Notes under the pieces: generated by a model
What the model was told of the DNA's origin: nothing
Databases searched by the model: none
What the model saw: only the letters and a program-made list of their open reading frames with translations
Part shown: positions 14,401-22,099 of the stretch, piece after piece
Numbering within the stretch: the first letter of the stretch is position 1
How the letters are laid out: each line of letters starts with the position of its first letter
Source of the DNA: Deinandra increscens subsp. villosa
Lineage: Eukaryota > Streptophyta > Magnoliopsida > Asterales > Asteraceae
Assembly (NCBI GenBank): GCA_039602395.1
Contig: JBCNJP010000003.1
Location: 26,878,353 to 26,942,352 of the forward strand
Reading direction: 5' to 3'
DNA: 64,000 nt
Program-made: the position numbers and the translations under genes

Positions 14401-17400
14401 TATTGGTCCCCGAGTCTTTTCTTTTTTGTACGAGGAGACTTGATCTCCATCTGCTCCATATCTTGTGCCAAAGGAGATACTTAACCACCATCTCAACCAG
14501 ATGGAGGGGATATGGGCTCCCCCCGGAAGATCCCTCTAGGAGAGTAACCTAAAGTCTTCTTAAACGCTCCTTCGGAATATCCACCGAGTCTGAATCAGTC
14601 AGGTTGATAGGAGGGCCAACAACTTTAAATAAGAGAAAGAATGTAAGGGTCTCATGTCAGCAAAAGGCTTTTTGTTCTTTTTTTTTGGAACGGCATCGAT
14701 CAGGCGACTTTGGTCTCACGTGTAAACCTACCCTTGCGGGGCTATGTCCAAGGTCGATTACTCGGACCTCCGTGAGAACCAAGACACCCCCTCCTGAAGC
14801 TTTCTCCTGGCAGAAACCCCCTCCTGGGACAACATGGGGTAAAACTGCCTCCCCTTGGATTAGAACTTGGGTCACATAGTAACCAAAGCCCTAAGAGCCA
14901 AGGGGGTAACCACTAGGACAAGTCCTAGTGGTTAAAAGGCTTTTTGTTCTGATATGAGCTCTCACCGGATGAGGAGGGAGATAGAAATTATCCTGGAAGC
15001 TCATAAAGCCATCCGGACCTCTGTAGTTCACCACCAAAACCAAGGCCTTCGAACGACTGAAAGTATCTAGGAACAACAAGTTGAAATTGCTAACAACTTC
15101 CATAAAATATCGACAAATTCAAACCAAATAGACAATAAAAAATTTAGGAAAACAAGAATCTTACTTTTAGTGTCAACATAATAAACAGAAACATGGTTGA
15201 GTATCTCCAAACCTTTCTTATGCCCACGATTATAAGAGCATGCTCCGGAATCTCCTAGACATCGGCCACGCGAGCCACCAGAATATCGTACATCAGATTT
15301 TTCTCCAATAGAAGCTCAAGATACAGAATCGCCGCCACGTGACAAATGATGATCCTATCACAACTAGTATACTCCTGACTGGGGGACTTGAAGATATGTT
15401 GTTATGCAGACCGCTACAAACCCGACCCGCGCAAGGATAGCAACGGACCAGGAGATCTCAAGTGACAAGCACACATATCCCATTTCTATTATATGATGAC
15501 ATCACAAGGAAGGACCACATAATTTGTACTCAACCACTATAAGCGTGACACCTGTCCAGGAGGAAATGCATGAGCTCTAAGAGGCAATGAGAAGGAAGAC
15601 ATCACTTTCTTTGGATTAAGTGACGTTAGGGAATATACATTCACTTAATCTAATTGTACTCAAATTCAACGTCGATCAGTAATACCATCGTGTTACTTAT
15701 CTTCAAGTGGCATACCCGAGTTCAGATTCGTCCCTGAAAAACCCTGAAATTTTCAAGACCCAAGGCGAGTATAAAAATTGGCATCTAATATATAAATTTA
15801 GTATCATATTGATGTTAAATATATCATTCAAACTTGAATATATTGTAACTTGATAGTGTATGCTAATGAAAAGATGGTAGTCGTGCGTTGCGGCAACAAG
15901 CGACGACAAGACCTCAAATATCAAAACGCAAAATAAAATGATCTCACAACGCCTAACATCTTAACAAAAGATGATCTATCTTAAATAAAATAATATTATA
16001 CACATAAACATAACGACGATGTTAAACAAAAATACATAAAAATATAATAAGCGATACGTAATCACAATATATTAAACTAAACCAAAAAACCCAAATAAAA
16101 AATAAAAGAAAGGAAAAAAACCAAAAAGAGACAAAATAAACAAGTTTACGGAAGAAAACAAATTAGAAAATATAAATAAAAAAATAATTATGAATGTGAT
16201 GTTTGAAAATTTTGATCTTAGAATCAAAATGGTTTCATCTTTCTCACCACACAACCCAACTCATTTATATATTTAATTATATTCATAGATATATAAACTT
16301 ATTTATATATTTAATTATATTTATAGATATATATACTTGTTTAAAGGTTTGGTTTAAATAAAAACTATTCTTATTATACAAACTTAAAAGCTAATATTAA
16401 AATAATTAAAAAGTTAATTAAATAAAAGCTATTTAAGTAATTTTTGTGTTATTTTTTTTAGTTTTTGTACATATCAACATGTTGGTCACCTAATGATTTA
16501 AAAAAAAACCAAAAAAAAAATCAAGTTTTTTTAGAGGGGGTGTCCGGGGCCTTAAGAGGTTGTCCTTCCCGCCTATCCAGCCCACCCCTTCTGAGTTGTA
16601 TACTTTTTTTATCTTTTTTTTTCAAATTGAATTTAAATATAATCTCAAGTTTTATCAAATGGCCGACATTAATCCCAAGTAACGAAATGTTTAATACCGA
16701 GCCCAACTTTTAGCCTATTTTCCTACAATGATCATTGACTAACGGAAAGTTAACGACGTTAGTTTTTTGATGAAACATTGGATTTAAATAAACCCAAGTT
16801 TCATCAATTGGCCGGCAATAATCTCAAATTTCATCAAAGATAATCACAAGTTTCATCAATTGGCCGGCAATAATCCCAAGTTTCATAAAAAAACTAACGC
16901 CGTTAAGTTAATCATGGATCGTTGTAGAAAAATAGGTTAAAAACTAGGCTTGGTAGTAAACCTAATTTATGAAATTTGGAATTATTTAAATCCATTTTTC
17001 TTTGTTTTTTAACAGCAAAAGAAGTGGATTTATTAAAGTAAACTTACCTATCGATCCCGAATGGTTGGACGTCAGATTTTCTCATATGCTCGACCAAACT
17101 TTTTGTCCTCCTTCCACGTACATAAAATACATATACACACTTACGTATTATTTAATTATTCATATAGAGTTCCACTAACAAATATAATAATTTATAAACA
17201 CAAATAAATGTAATTGTTTATTTAAACTTCTGTTGAGAAATATAGTTTTATTTTCTTTTTAACTTGGATAACTAAATTAAGAAATGACGTCATGTGACAT
17301 ATATGGGAATAACTGATGTAAATAATTTACTTTAAATCTTACGTGTGTAGATTTCAAAGCGTGGCGAAGATGACGAATATTTCAAATCTAGGGATTGAAA

Positions 17401-17744
17401 TCAAATTTAGAACTCAATTTTTGTCTCCATATATGGTGTATGGGGCTTACATTGTCTTCAAATTTTGTCATCCAAGAAAGTTTTCAAGAAAACTAATGTA
17501 CGTCAACCTGAAGTACCAAATGTGGAGTGAAACTTTTCACGCATATTTTGCGACATGTGAAGATGACGAGTGGATTATGATAGAACTGTGTCGATTCACA
17601 GCTTACCAGAAAAATGTTGATGTTGAGTTTCTACTTGAAAGCATGTCACGATACTATTGTGGAAGTGATGCAATCTATCTTCAAGGGATCCATTTTCGAC
17701 CCATCTCAAGTTGGAAGGTATTATTTCAAACTATATCACTTTAA
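1498..17744 (+). CDS. Tandem kinase (pseudokinase-kinase-pseudokinase) fused to a PP2 domain, six exons
   Basis: Exons 1498-2418, 7431-8426, 8751-9623, 9701-9850, 10581-10693 and 17351-17717 join through GT-AG introns. Introns 1-4 are phase 0; intron 5 is phase 2, and its join restores an Arg codon. The product is about 1,140 residues, or about 1,148 if exon 6 runs to the TAA at 17742-17744. It has three kinase folds in a row (about 1-307, 308-639, 640-930), a short charged linker (931-980), then a PP2/Nictaba-like domain. Only the middle kinase has a full catalytic set. No signal peptide or transmembrane segment is seen, so a cytoplasmic RLCK-like defence or phloem signalling role is inferred from family knowledge. 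An annotator could split this into two or three genes; the in-frame splice joins argue against that. A further 3' exon beyond 17717 cannot be excluded. Confidence 0.78.
2493..2789. mobile_element. MITE, GAGCATTCAC family, copy A
   Basis: Ends AGCATTCACGGCAGG and CCTACCGTGAATGCT are inverted repeats. The interior shares the GTGAGTAGAGGAGGGAGAAAAAG block and later AAAGAGAGAAAAAGTAATAAT blocks with copies at 10747-11044 and 13926-14224. About 297 bp. No clear target duplication at this copy. Confidence 0.75.
3075..3365. mobile_element. Non-autonomous hAT-type MITE with 8-bp TSD
   Basis: 291 bp bounded by CAGTGGCGGATCC on the left and GGGTCCGCCACTG on the right (imperfect terminal inverted repeats). 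It is flanked by a perfect 8-bp direct duplication ACCTTTAC (3067-3074 and 3366-3373). An 8-bp TSD with CAG-starting termini is the hAT signature. Inside is a GC-rich hairpin GGGGGCAGCGCCCCC and repeated AGGGGTCGCGAAAAA units. No coding capacity. Confidence 0.88.
3575..4215. repeat. Dispersed repeat with conserved head and internal minisatellite
   Basis: The head (about 3582-3760: TTGACTTT, a C16 run, then TCTCTTTAATTTGAGTATAG) is homologous to 63640-63790. The following 3830-4215 has degenerate repeats around TATTGTTTTACATTAAGACA with a period of roughly 50-60 bp. The reverse complement of that part is at 22890-23029 and 23625-23820. It is a multi-copy family; class uncertain (Helitron-like is possible). 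Confidence 0.6.
4475..4977. mobile_element. TIR element with ACACGA-rich termini
   Basis: The left end GGACTGATAATTTCTGACAC, followed by GAATCTATTAACACGACAC, is mirrored at the right by GTGTTAATCGTGTCGTGTCA followed by TGTTTTGCCAGTTC, giving imperfect inverted termini of about 40 bp. About 500 bp with no coding capacity. Flanks (TACACTA and TACATACA) do not give a clean duplication. A hAT-like MITE is likely but not proven. Confidence 0.55.
5690..6560 (-). pseudogene. Ty1/copia integrase relic in intron 1
   Basis: Minus-strand translation in shifting frames gives copia integrase-like pieces: EFVSNNMGFLC near 6450, AIMNKTPYEILCNQKPE near 6230, HMKVFGCLVH near 6190, and a GIFLGYTREK-like segment near 6110. 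In order these match the integrase C-terminal half before reverse transcriptase. Several stops and frameshifts are present and no LTR was located. The run is disturbed at 6283-6386 by a local inverted duplication. Confidence 0.7.
6283..6386. repeat. Near-perfect 40-bp inverted repeat inside the copia relic
   Basis: The left arm 6283-6322 and right arm 6347-6386 are reverse complements with one mismatch by eye, around a 24-bp spacer. The left arm lies in the coding orientation of the copia relic (the GEYILAATY segment read on the minus strand). The right arm is the same piece inverted. It would form a strong hairpin in unspliced RNA. Confidence 0.85.
7431..8426 (+). CDS. Exon 2: complete Ser/Thr kinase domain
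   Basis: 332 codons, phase 0 at both ends (acceptor TTACAG|GGT; donor TTCAG|GTATTT). All core kinase motifs are present: glycine loop IGSGGYGAVYKAEL, beta-3 VAIKNIF, helix-C Glu in FFTEIESLSS, HRDIKSGNILLDE, ADFGLSKF, a P+1 loop of YLDPEY type and DVYSFGVVLFEIL. It resembles the plant RLK/RLCK (FERONIA-like, CrRLK1L-related) kinase group and is the only one of the three domains expected to phosphorylate. A 20-residue charged insert (about NKESKLHKKRS) precedes VAIK. An in-frame ATG at 7422 lies before the acceptor; it could start a short isoform but has no visible promoter. Confidence 0.85.
8751..9623 (+). CDS. Exon 3: second pseudokinase domain
   Basis: 291 codons, acceptor TTATTAG|GAA and donor CCAG|GTAAGT, phase 0 at both ends. 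The glycine loop is present (IGEEGFGTIYRGEM) and HRD is kept (HRDIRSANILLD). The beta-3 Lys is Met (LVDVMRIDM), and the DFG Asp is Lys (VKFGWSII). YTDPLYMKTG and SDIYSFGVVLLEMM keep the C-lobe fold. Loss of both the ATP-anchoring Lys and the metal-binding Asp predicts a pseudokinase. An internal ATG at 8868 would cut off the glycine loop, so the spliced start at 8751 is preferred. Confidence 0.82.
9701..9850 (+). CDS. Exon 4: linker between kinase and PP2 parts
   Basis: 50 codons, acceptor CTTATAG|GAG and donor AACTG|GTAAGG, phase 0. The peptide begins EDHEIWEPKLPTHYEEI and ends NIRKKDLYEMFSKGILF, a charged, probably helical linker. The pattern (WEPKLP..YEEI......KKDLY.MFSKGI) is what I know from plant kinase-PP2 fusions just before the PP2 domain. 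Confidence 0.78.
9851..10580 (+). other. Intron 4
   Basis: GTAAGG donor, GTGACAG acceptor. Unclassified AT-rich sequence. 9857-10190 has a GC-richer start (CACGGTGTGGCGTGCC) and CTCTCTCTCTT-type tracts that look like part of a MITE. 10310-10460 contains AACTTTGACTTTTTAAA and its near complement, a weak inverted repeat. ORFs running from exon 4 into this intron are reading-frame noise. Confidence 0.6.
10581..10693 (+). CDS. Exon 5: short exon leading into the PP2 domain
   Basis: 113 bases, missed by ORF length cut-offs. It was found because reading on from exon 4 in phase 0 gives CLKSDGNGKIIEMVSSRRFW and then YGHSNNSFQKWRSIKKS, the GNGK..EM.S pattern seen at this position in kinase-PP2 relatives. 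Acceptor TGTGACAG|TGC, donor CCAG|GTACGT. It ends after two bases of a codon (AG), completed by the A opening exon 6 to give Arg. Confidence 0.75.
10747..11044. mobile_element. MITE, GAGCATTCAC family, copy B
   Basis: Ends AGAGCATTCACGGTAG and GTGAGAATGCTCT are inverted repeats. The interior has the shared GTGAGTAGAGGAGGGAAAAA and GAAAGAGAGAAAAAGTAATAA blocks. A possible 3-bp target duplication ATT flanks it (10744-10746 and 11045-11047), compatible with a PIF/Harbinger-like family. Confidence 0.78.
11679..11900 (+). pseudogene. Tat-lineage Ty3/gypsy integrase C-terminal relic
   Basis: The frame near 11688 reads NGEQPFALTYGHEAVIPTEI, then GLPSPM, then GLRENLNLLEERRELVNIVE. This is the integrase C-terminal segment typical of the Tat/Ogre-Athila branch (PF.LTYG.EAVIP.EIG...LLEERRE). 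Upstream coding is gone and a stop follows at 11889. Confidence 0.8.
12770..13310. repeat. Degenerate ~110-bp tandem repeat in Tat-type element
   Basis: Units built around 'GG(T/G)(G/A)TACACCAAAGGGG(C/T)GTGCC' followed by a CAAAATGCGAAA-like segment recur at about 13000, 13107, 13218 and 13256. Shorter AAGCATCAAAGGAAAAAAC units occur at 12845-12930. Such tandem repeats are usual in the non-coding 3' part of Tat/Ogre elements. Confidence 0.65.
13926..14224. mobile_element. MITE, GAGCATTCAC family, copy C
   Basis: Ends GAGCATTCACAATAG and GCTGTGAATGCTC, flanked by a 3-bp TCA duplication (13923-13925 and 14225-14227). The interior (GAGTGGAGGAGAGAGAAAAA, GTTACTGTTCATC, GAAAGAGAGAGAAAAGGTAA) matches copies A and B. 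It is inserted in the decayed Tat element, so it is younger than that element. Confidence 0.82.
14679..14933 (-). mobile_element. tRNA-derived SINE with 17-bp target duplication
   Basis: A 255-bp unit on the minus strand. Its 5' end is at 14933 and its tail at 14679-14688 is a T run on the plus strand (A tail on the minus). It is flanked by a perfect 17-bp direct repeat AAAAGGCTTTTTGTTCT (14662-14678 and 14934-14950), the hallmark of LINE-mediated insertion. The minus strand has an A-box-like CCTAGTGGTTACC and a B-box-like AAGTTCTAATCC, about 35 bp apart, as in a tRNA head. The head also forms a CACTAGGAC/GTCCTAGTG hairpin. Confidence 0.87.
15385..15780 (+). mobile_element. LTR-like 3' end of the Tat-type element
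   Basis: A purine-rich CTGGGGGACTTGAAG precedes TGTTATGCAGACCGCTACA, the usual polypurine tract plus LTR start of Tat/Athila elements. The sequence then runs through GTGTTACTTATCTTC and ends near TATAAAAATTGG at about 15780. The exact LTR end is uncertain and no partner LTR was found. The region 13310-15385 between the integrase relic and this LTR is decayed internal sequence. Confidence 0.5.
16620..17005. mobile_element. Fold-back (long inverted repeat) element
   Basis: The left arm (about 16625-16780) includes TTTAGCCTATTTTCCTACAA and GTTAACGACGTTAG. The reverse complement of 16880-17000 gives a matching order (AACCTATTTTTCTACAACGA, TTAACGGCGTTAG, GAAACTTGGGATTAT). The arms are roughly 120 bp and diverged. 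Between them are three TTTCATCAATTGGCCGGCAA-type units. Non-coding. Confidence 0.65.
17351..17717 (+). CDS. Exon 6: PP2 (phloem protein 2 / Nictaba-like) domain
   Basis: 367 bases. Acceptor GTGTGTAG|A completes an Arg codon with exon 5. The translation has FQSVAKMTNISNLGIEIKF, TQFLSPYMVYGAYIVFKF, MYVNLKYQMWSETFHAYFAT, DDEWIMIELCRF, FLLESMSRYYCGSDAIYLQG and HFRPISSWK. The order of sheets (LSP...Y.AY.VFK; DDEWIMIEL..F; G.HFRP at the end) is that of plant PP2 proteins, a carbohydrate-binding fold known in phloem and stress responses. The domain appears complete. At 17717 there is a weak donor AAG|GTATTA; without splicing the frame stops after eight more residues at 17744. Confidence 0.82.
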
Positions 17745-18149
17745 ATTTAAAAAGAACAAAATAATTATCATTCACACACACATATAAGGGTGACATCATA
17801 TTTATTTATTACCAATGGTATTCGTTCCTAAAATTTGTATTCCTTACATAATAATAATAATTCTATATACATAAAAACAACAAAACTAAATTATTCATAT
17901 ATATATATACATACATATTTTTAATATATAGGTTATAGATAAACAAAATTGCTTTGTATTTTTTTTTTTTTTACTTTTTTTGAATTTATAAGGAGATAAA
18001 TAAACATTGCATCTTTATCATTCTATTTTAAAGAATTCTAAGATTGCAAAGTTAAATGATTCATTTTGTTGTAATACCTAAATAATATTAGGGTTTATAT
18101 ACATACATAAATAGAGATAGATATAGATAAATGCATTATAAACATAGTT

Positions 18150-18357
18150 GGAGGTTCACTAATGAACCCTAAAAAGTGTACAACCAGTGAATCCTTTCTG
18201 GACTCTTGGATGTGTTTATCTGATTGATGGTTGTGATTAGTTTCTTTCTCTATATCTTGTTTCTTTCGAATATCAAATGTGAAATAGAGTTATTTCACAT
18301 GCTAAATAGAGTTATTTCACATGCGAAGTAGAGAGTTCTCTGGTATAATGAACCTCC
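18150..18357. mobile_element. Small MITE with GGAGGTTCA termini
   Basis: Left GGAGGTTCACTAATGAACCC and right GGTATAATGAACCTCC form imperfect inverted termini around about 208 bp. The interior holds two 22-bp copies of an AGAGTTATTTCACATGC unit. No clear target duplication. Confidence 0.45.
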
Positions 18358-18376
18358 CTTATGATTATAAACACAC

Positions 18377-18378
<2 letters not shown>

Positions 18379-18429
<51 letters not shown>
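18379..18429. repeat. (TA)n microsatellite
   Basis: About 24 uninterrupted TA units. ORFs reading Tyr-Ile repeats across it are artefacts. Confidence 0.95.
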
Positions 18430-18431
<2 letters not shown>

Positions 18432-18600
18432 GAAAGCGAAGTTATACGTAAGGGACATCGTAGGCAAGGAAACATCATGGTGGTAAAGTGGTACATCTTC
18501 AATCATAAGGTTGTGAGTTCAAATCCTACAATTTTCAATGTCTAGATTAATTATGAAACGTTTTCATAAAAAAATATAGGTATTCCTATTAAAAAAGAAA
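18430..18600 (+). mobile_element. tRNA-derived SINE-like unit
   Basis: TGGTAAAGTGG near 18481 fits a polymerase III A box. GAGTTCAAATCC near 18516 fits a B box at tRNA-like spacing. The 3' part is AT-rich and ends in an A-rich stretch (CATAAAAAAATATAGG). No target duplication could be set, so the ends are approximate. It could instead be a diverged tRNA pseudogene. Confidence 0.5.
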
Positions 18601-18610
18601 TTGAAACATA

Positions 18611-19067
18611 TGAGAGCTAATCCCTATCTTATCTCCTTCTTGTGTCGCGTCTCCTTTCTCCTATTGTAAAGTTAATCTCGATTTCACCCTTGTAAAACTC
18701 AATTTCGATCTCTTCCTATGGATACTGCTCCTACTTCTTCTTATGGAACTCTTTCCAAGATTATGGTTTTACATATTATCAAGAATAAACTGATATGAAG
18801 AAGGAAGTGTAATCTCTCATTGAATCTGGAATCAAAAGATTACAATCGTTAATTGAATAAATCGAAGCTAAAGGAAGAATGCCCAAATCAAAGGCTTATA
18901 TGCCTCTAATGAACAACTAACGAACTCTGGTCACCATCTTAGTTATTAAAACCAAGCTTAGTCAAGCTAAATGACCATTTAAGCAAAGTTACCAAACTAG
19001 TCCCCCACCAATAGAAAATTGACATTTCCAGCATAAAACTTTCTAACTTGAGAATTAACTTCTAACA
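18611..19067 (-). mobile_element. Ty1/copia 3' LTR (minus strand)
   Basis: On the minus strand a polypurine tract AATGAAGGTGGAGATT is followed by TGTTAGAAGTTAATTCTCAA, the typical start of a plant copia LTR. The distal end is set at CTCTCA (18611). It lies directly after the copia RNase H relic, in the right order. Exact distal end inferred. Confidence 0.6.
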
Positions 19068-19124
19068 AATCTCCACCTTCATTCTTCAAGTTAACTAGGA
19101 TTGACAAAGTTTAAGTAACTTCAA

Positions 19125-19564
19125 TCATTTTGAGAATTTTAAAATCGGAAGAGCCTTCGTCAACATGTCAGATGCATTATCATCAGTACAAATATCTTTC
19201 TCCTCAATCTCTCCTGATTTTATCACATTCCATATAAAGTGAATCTTTACATTGATTTGCTTAGTTTTCTCATGGAACACACCATTCTTTGATAGAAATG
19301 CCCCTTGATTATCACACATAATGATAGTCTCATTAAGCTTAATCTCCAAATCAGTGACAAAGCCTTTTAAACACAACCCCTCATTGACTGCTTCAGCCAA
19401 TGCTACATACTTAACTTAAGTGGTGCTAAGGGCAACCACATGTAGCAAAGCAGCCTTCCAACTAACCAATCCATTAAGAACTAGATCTTCCCTTGTCTAA
19501 ATCTTTGGCATAGTCAGCTTCAATAGAACCAACTTTTTGATCCCCGCTGCAAGTACCTTTTCCA
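19125..19564 (-). pseudogene. Ty1/copia RNase H / pol C-terminus relic
   Basis: Minus-strand reading gives EADYAKDLDKGRSSS next to the gap, then (after a frameshift) LVSWKAALLHVV-like sequence, then EAVNEGLCLKGFVTDLEIKL, IIMCDNQGAFLSKN, FHEKTKQINVKIHFIWNVI and DNASDMLTKALP. These are the RNase H blocks of copia pol in order. It is truncated by the N gap and has stops, so it is not functional. Confidence 0.85.
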
Positions 19565-20064
19565 NNNNNNNNNNNNNNNNNNNNNNNNNNNNNNNNNNNN
19601 NNNNNNNNNNNNNNNNNNNNNNNNNNNNNNNNNNNNNNNNNNNNNNNNNNNNNNNNNNNNNNNNNNNNNNNNNNNNNNNNNNNNNNNNNNNNNNNNNNNN
19701 NNNNNNNNNNNNNNNNNNNNNNNNNNNNNNNNNNNNNNNNNNNNNNNNNNNNNNNNNNNNNNNNNNNNNNNNNNNNNNNNNNNNNNNNNNNNNNNNNNNN
19801 NNNNNNNNNNNNNNNNNNNNNNNNNNNNNNNNNNNNNNNNNNNNNNNNNNNNNNNNNNNNNNNNNNNNNNNNNNNNNNNNNNNNNNNNNNNNNNNNNNNN
19901 NNNNNNNNNNNNNNNNNNNNNNNNNNNNNNNNNNNNNNNNNNNNNNNNNNNNNNNNNNNNNNNNNNNNNNNNNNNNNNNNNNNNNNNNNNNNNNNNNNNN
20001 NNNNNNNNNNNNNNNNNNNNNNNNNNNNNNNNNNNNNNNNNNNNNNNNNNNNNNNNNNNNNNNN
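19565..20064. other. Assembly gap (500 N)
   Basis: A run of exactly 500 N, probably of nominal length. It separates a copia relic (left) from a gypsy LTR (right), so the junction is unresolved. ORFs spanning it are meaningless. Confidence 0.99.
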
Positions 20065-21442
20065 CGGTTTCACTAGTTCAGATATCGCGTGAGGGTTTAT
20101 TTGATCCTTACACTATGGCCCATAACATAGCACGTTGGAACTATGACACGACATACCGACACACGACACCGATGGTTGATCATAAATGAGGGTTTACATA
20201 ACACAGAAATCAAGGCATGTTTCATTATTGCACAATCATGTAAGTCATGGCATAGCATTCAAATAAGTTGCACAAGTTTTGGGTTTAGGTCTAGCACAGT
20301 TTCGCTACACAGTTTCGCTACACAGTTTCGCTATGTGCACGGGCAGCACTTTCGCTAGGGAATACCCGATGACACAGTTTCGCTAGCTAGTTTCGCCCGA
20401 AACTGATGACACAGTTTCGCTAGCATAGATTCGCTCGAAACTGGTTTGAACTTTCGTTCATGGTTATTTCGCTCGGTAGTTTCGGTCGAGCATGTATACT
20501 TAGTTTCACCGGCGACACTACAGTTTCGCTGTATAGTGTCGCTGGAAGGATATCTATACAGTTTCGCTGAATAGTTTCGCCCAGCGAACACACAGTTTCG
20601 CTAAGCGCAGAAAACTCGTTTTTAAGACCAAAAATCAATCTAACAGCTACCATACTTCATGTAATTCATTATCTAGCATGCATAAACATTTACCAACATT
20701 AAACAATAAGTTTTAACACCTTAAACATGGATTTTCATCATCGAATCACCAAGTACACATTTTAAGCATAAAATGACCTAACTAGCATAAATCTTCATTA
20801 TGGCATGATTTTACACGTAAAGTTGTAGACTTTATGTTAGATCTAACATTCCTAAGCATCATACTAGAAGATCAAACGATTTCATGAAGATTTAAGCATG
20901 CTTTTTAAGAAAACACATAGAAATGCAAGAAAATGGTCATGGGGACTCACGGTTCGATCTAGGATCCGAATGGGTGATGTCTCGAGGCTGAGATCACGGC
21001 GGCTCGTGATGTTTCTCGGCTGACCAGAATTCAGGAGAGTGTGTGTGTGTTTTTGAGAAATGATGTAAGTAAAATGAGAAGATTAGGGTTTTATAAAATA
21101 TATAGATCAGGAGCTAGTTTCGCTGGCAGTTTCGCTGGCCAAGCGAAACTGACTCTGAATTCGTGTAAATCGAAAGTTTGGCTACCGAGCGAATCTACAG
21201 TTTCGCTCGGTAGTTTCGCTGGCAACCAAAAAGGGCCAATTTACAAAATTAATTAATTAAACACGTTGCGCATAATAACAATAAATAAATAAACACATAA
21301 CACATATGGACGGTTTCGGTGATCAACCAAAGGTCGTGGACGTATTCGGCCTAGTTAAGCATTAGTTACTAAGTTGACACTTATAACGTAACTAACGGAG
21401 ATTGTCTAACGGAAGTTAACCTCGGAATTCTCGGATGTCACA
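20065..21442 (-). mobile_element. Chromovirus 3' LTR rich in GTTTCGCT motifs (minus strand)
   Basis: The LTR start TGTGACATCCGAGAATTCCG is at 21442 reading leftwards, preceded by a polypurine tract (AAGGGGATGA) and the pol end at 21610-21790. The other end is lost in the gap. About a dozen CAGTTTCGCT / AGCGAAACTG motifs occur at 20290-20600. Two 10-bp-stem hairpins lie at 21127-21151 and 21184-21211. Confidence 0.7.
20288..20605. repeat. Array of CAGTTTCGCT motifs
   Basis: Three tight tandem ACACAGTTTCGCT units at about 20297-20333 lead into irregularly spaced copies of TTTCGCT / GCGAAACT, some in inverted orientation. It lies within the LTR above. This is not a CRISPR array: spacing is irregular and copies are short and inverted. 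Confidence 0.85.
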
Positions 21443-21609
21443 TCATCCCCTTGTAAGTGGAATTTTCGTCCCGAAAATTATTCTTGCGTTGCAGCGTTCG
21501 CAGCCTCAGCTGTCGTTGTTGCTATAGTTGCTGGGGAAAGAAAGCAAAAGTTTTAGGGTCGCCACATCCTCCTCCTGTTAAAGGAATTTTGGTCCCCAAA
21601 ATTAAATCA

Positions 21610-21790
21610 TACCTTGAGTTTCTGTGGATGTTTGCTCGAACAAGTGAGGATACTTTTTCTTCATTTGATCCTCCCGTTCCCAAGTATATTCAGGTCCACG
21701 CTTTGAGTTCCATCGAACCTTGACGATCGGAATCTTGCTACGTTTGAGGGCTTTCTCCTCGCGTCCCACGCTTTGAGTTTCTGTGTCTAT
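21610..21790 (-). pseudogene. Chromovirus integrase C-terminus relic
   Basis: The minus strand reads EEKALKRSKIPIVKVRWNSK, RGPEYTWEREDQMKKKY, PHLFEQ, the C-terminal chromodomain-proximal end of Tekay/Del-type pol (VKVRWNS.RGPE.TWERED...YPHLF). Upstream sequence in the same frame (to 22072) is not recognisable. The rest of pol is missing. Confidence 0.8.
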
Positions 21791-22099
21791 TGTGAAGACA
21801 CTGCTTAAATGAGTGTGCACATGAAGTCGTTCTGAGTCAAGCCTTGTTGTGGTTTGTTTTCTAGATCTACATCTGTCAGTGTACTCTTTGAACTCGAGTT
21901 TTATTTTCAGTGTGTTTGTGTTGAATCTTGTGGTAAACATCTTTTTGATTTTTGATCCTTGCCCTGTGTTTAATCCAGTGATTAACATCTTGTGTTTTGG
22001 TTGGAATCTTGTTCTCCACATCCAGCACTCCCATTTGCACAAGTTTTTATGCCCACATGGCCGTATATGCATACATCCTGATAATAGTTATAACAATAT

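Larger units (their letters stand above)
10694..17350 (+). other. Intron 5 (6.7 kb) carrying retrotransposon debris
   Basis: Donor GTACGT at 10694, acceptor GTGTGTAG at 17350, phase 2. It holds MITE copies B and C, a decayed Tat-lineage gypsy element (about 11680-15780) that itself hosts a SINE, and a fold-back element (16620-17005). 15790-16440 is AT-rich with two 45-bp tandem units at 16255-16330 and no recognisable gene. Confidence 0.7.

Noticed and set aside
20288..20605. CRISPR-like repeat array
   Set aside because: Irregular spacing, motifs of 7-10 bases, inverted copies, and a plant retrotransposon LTR context.
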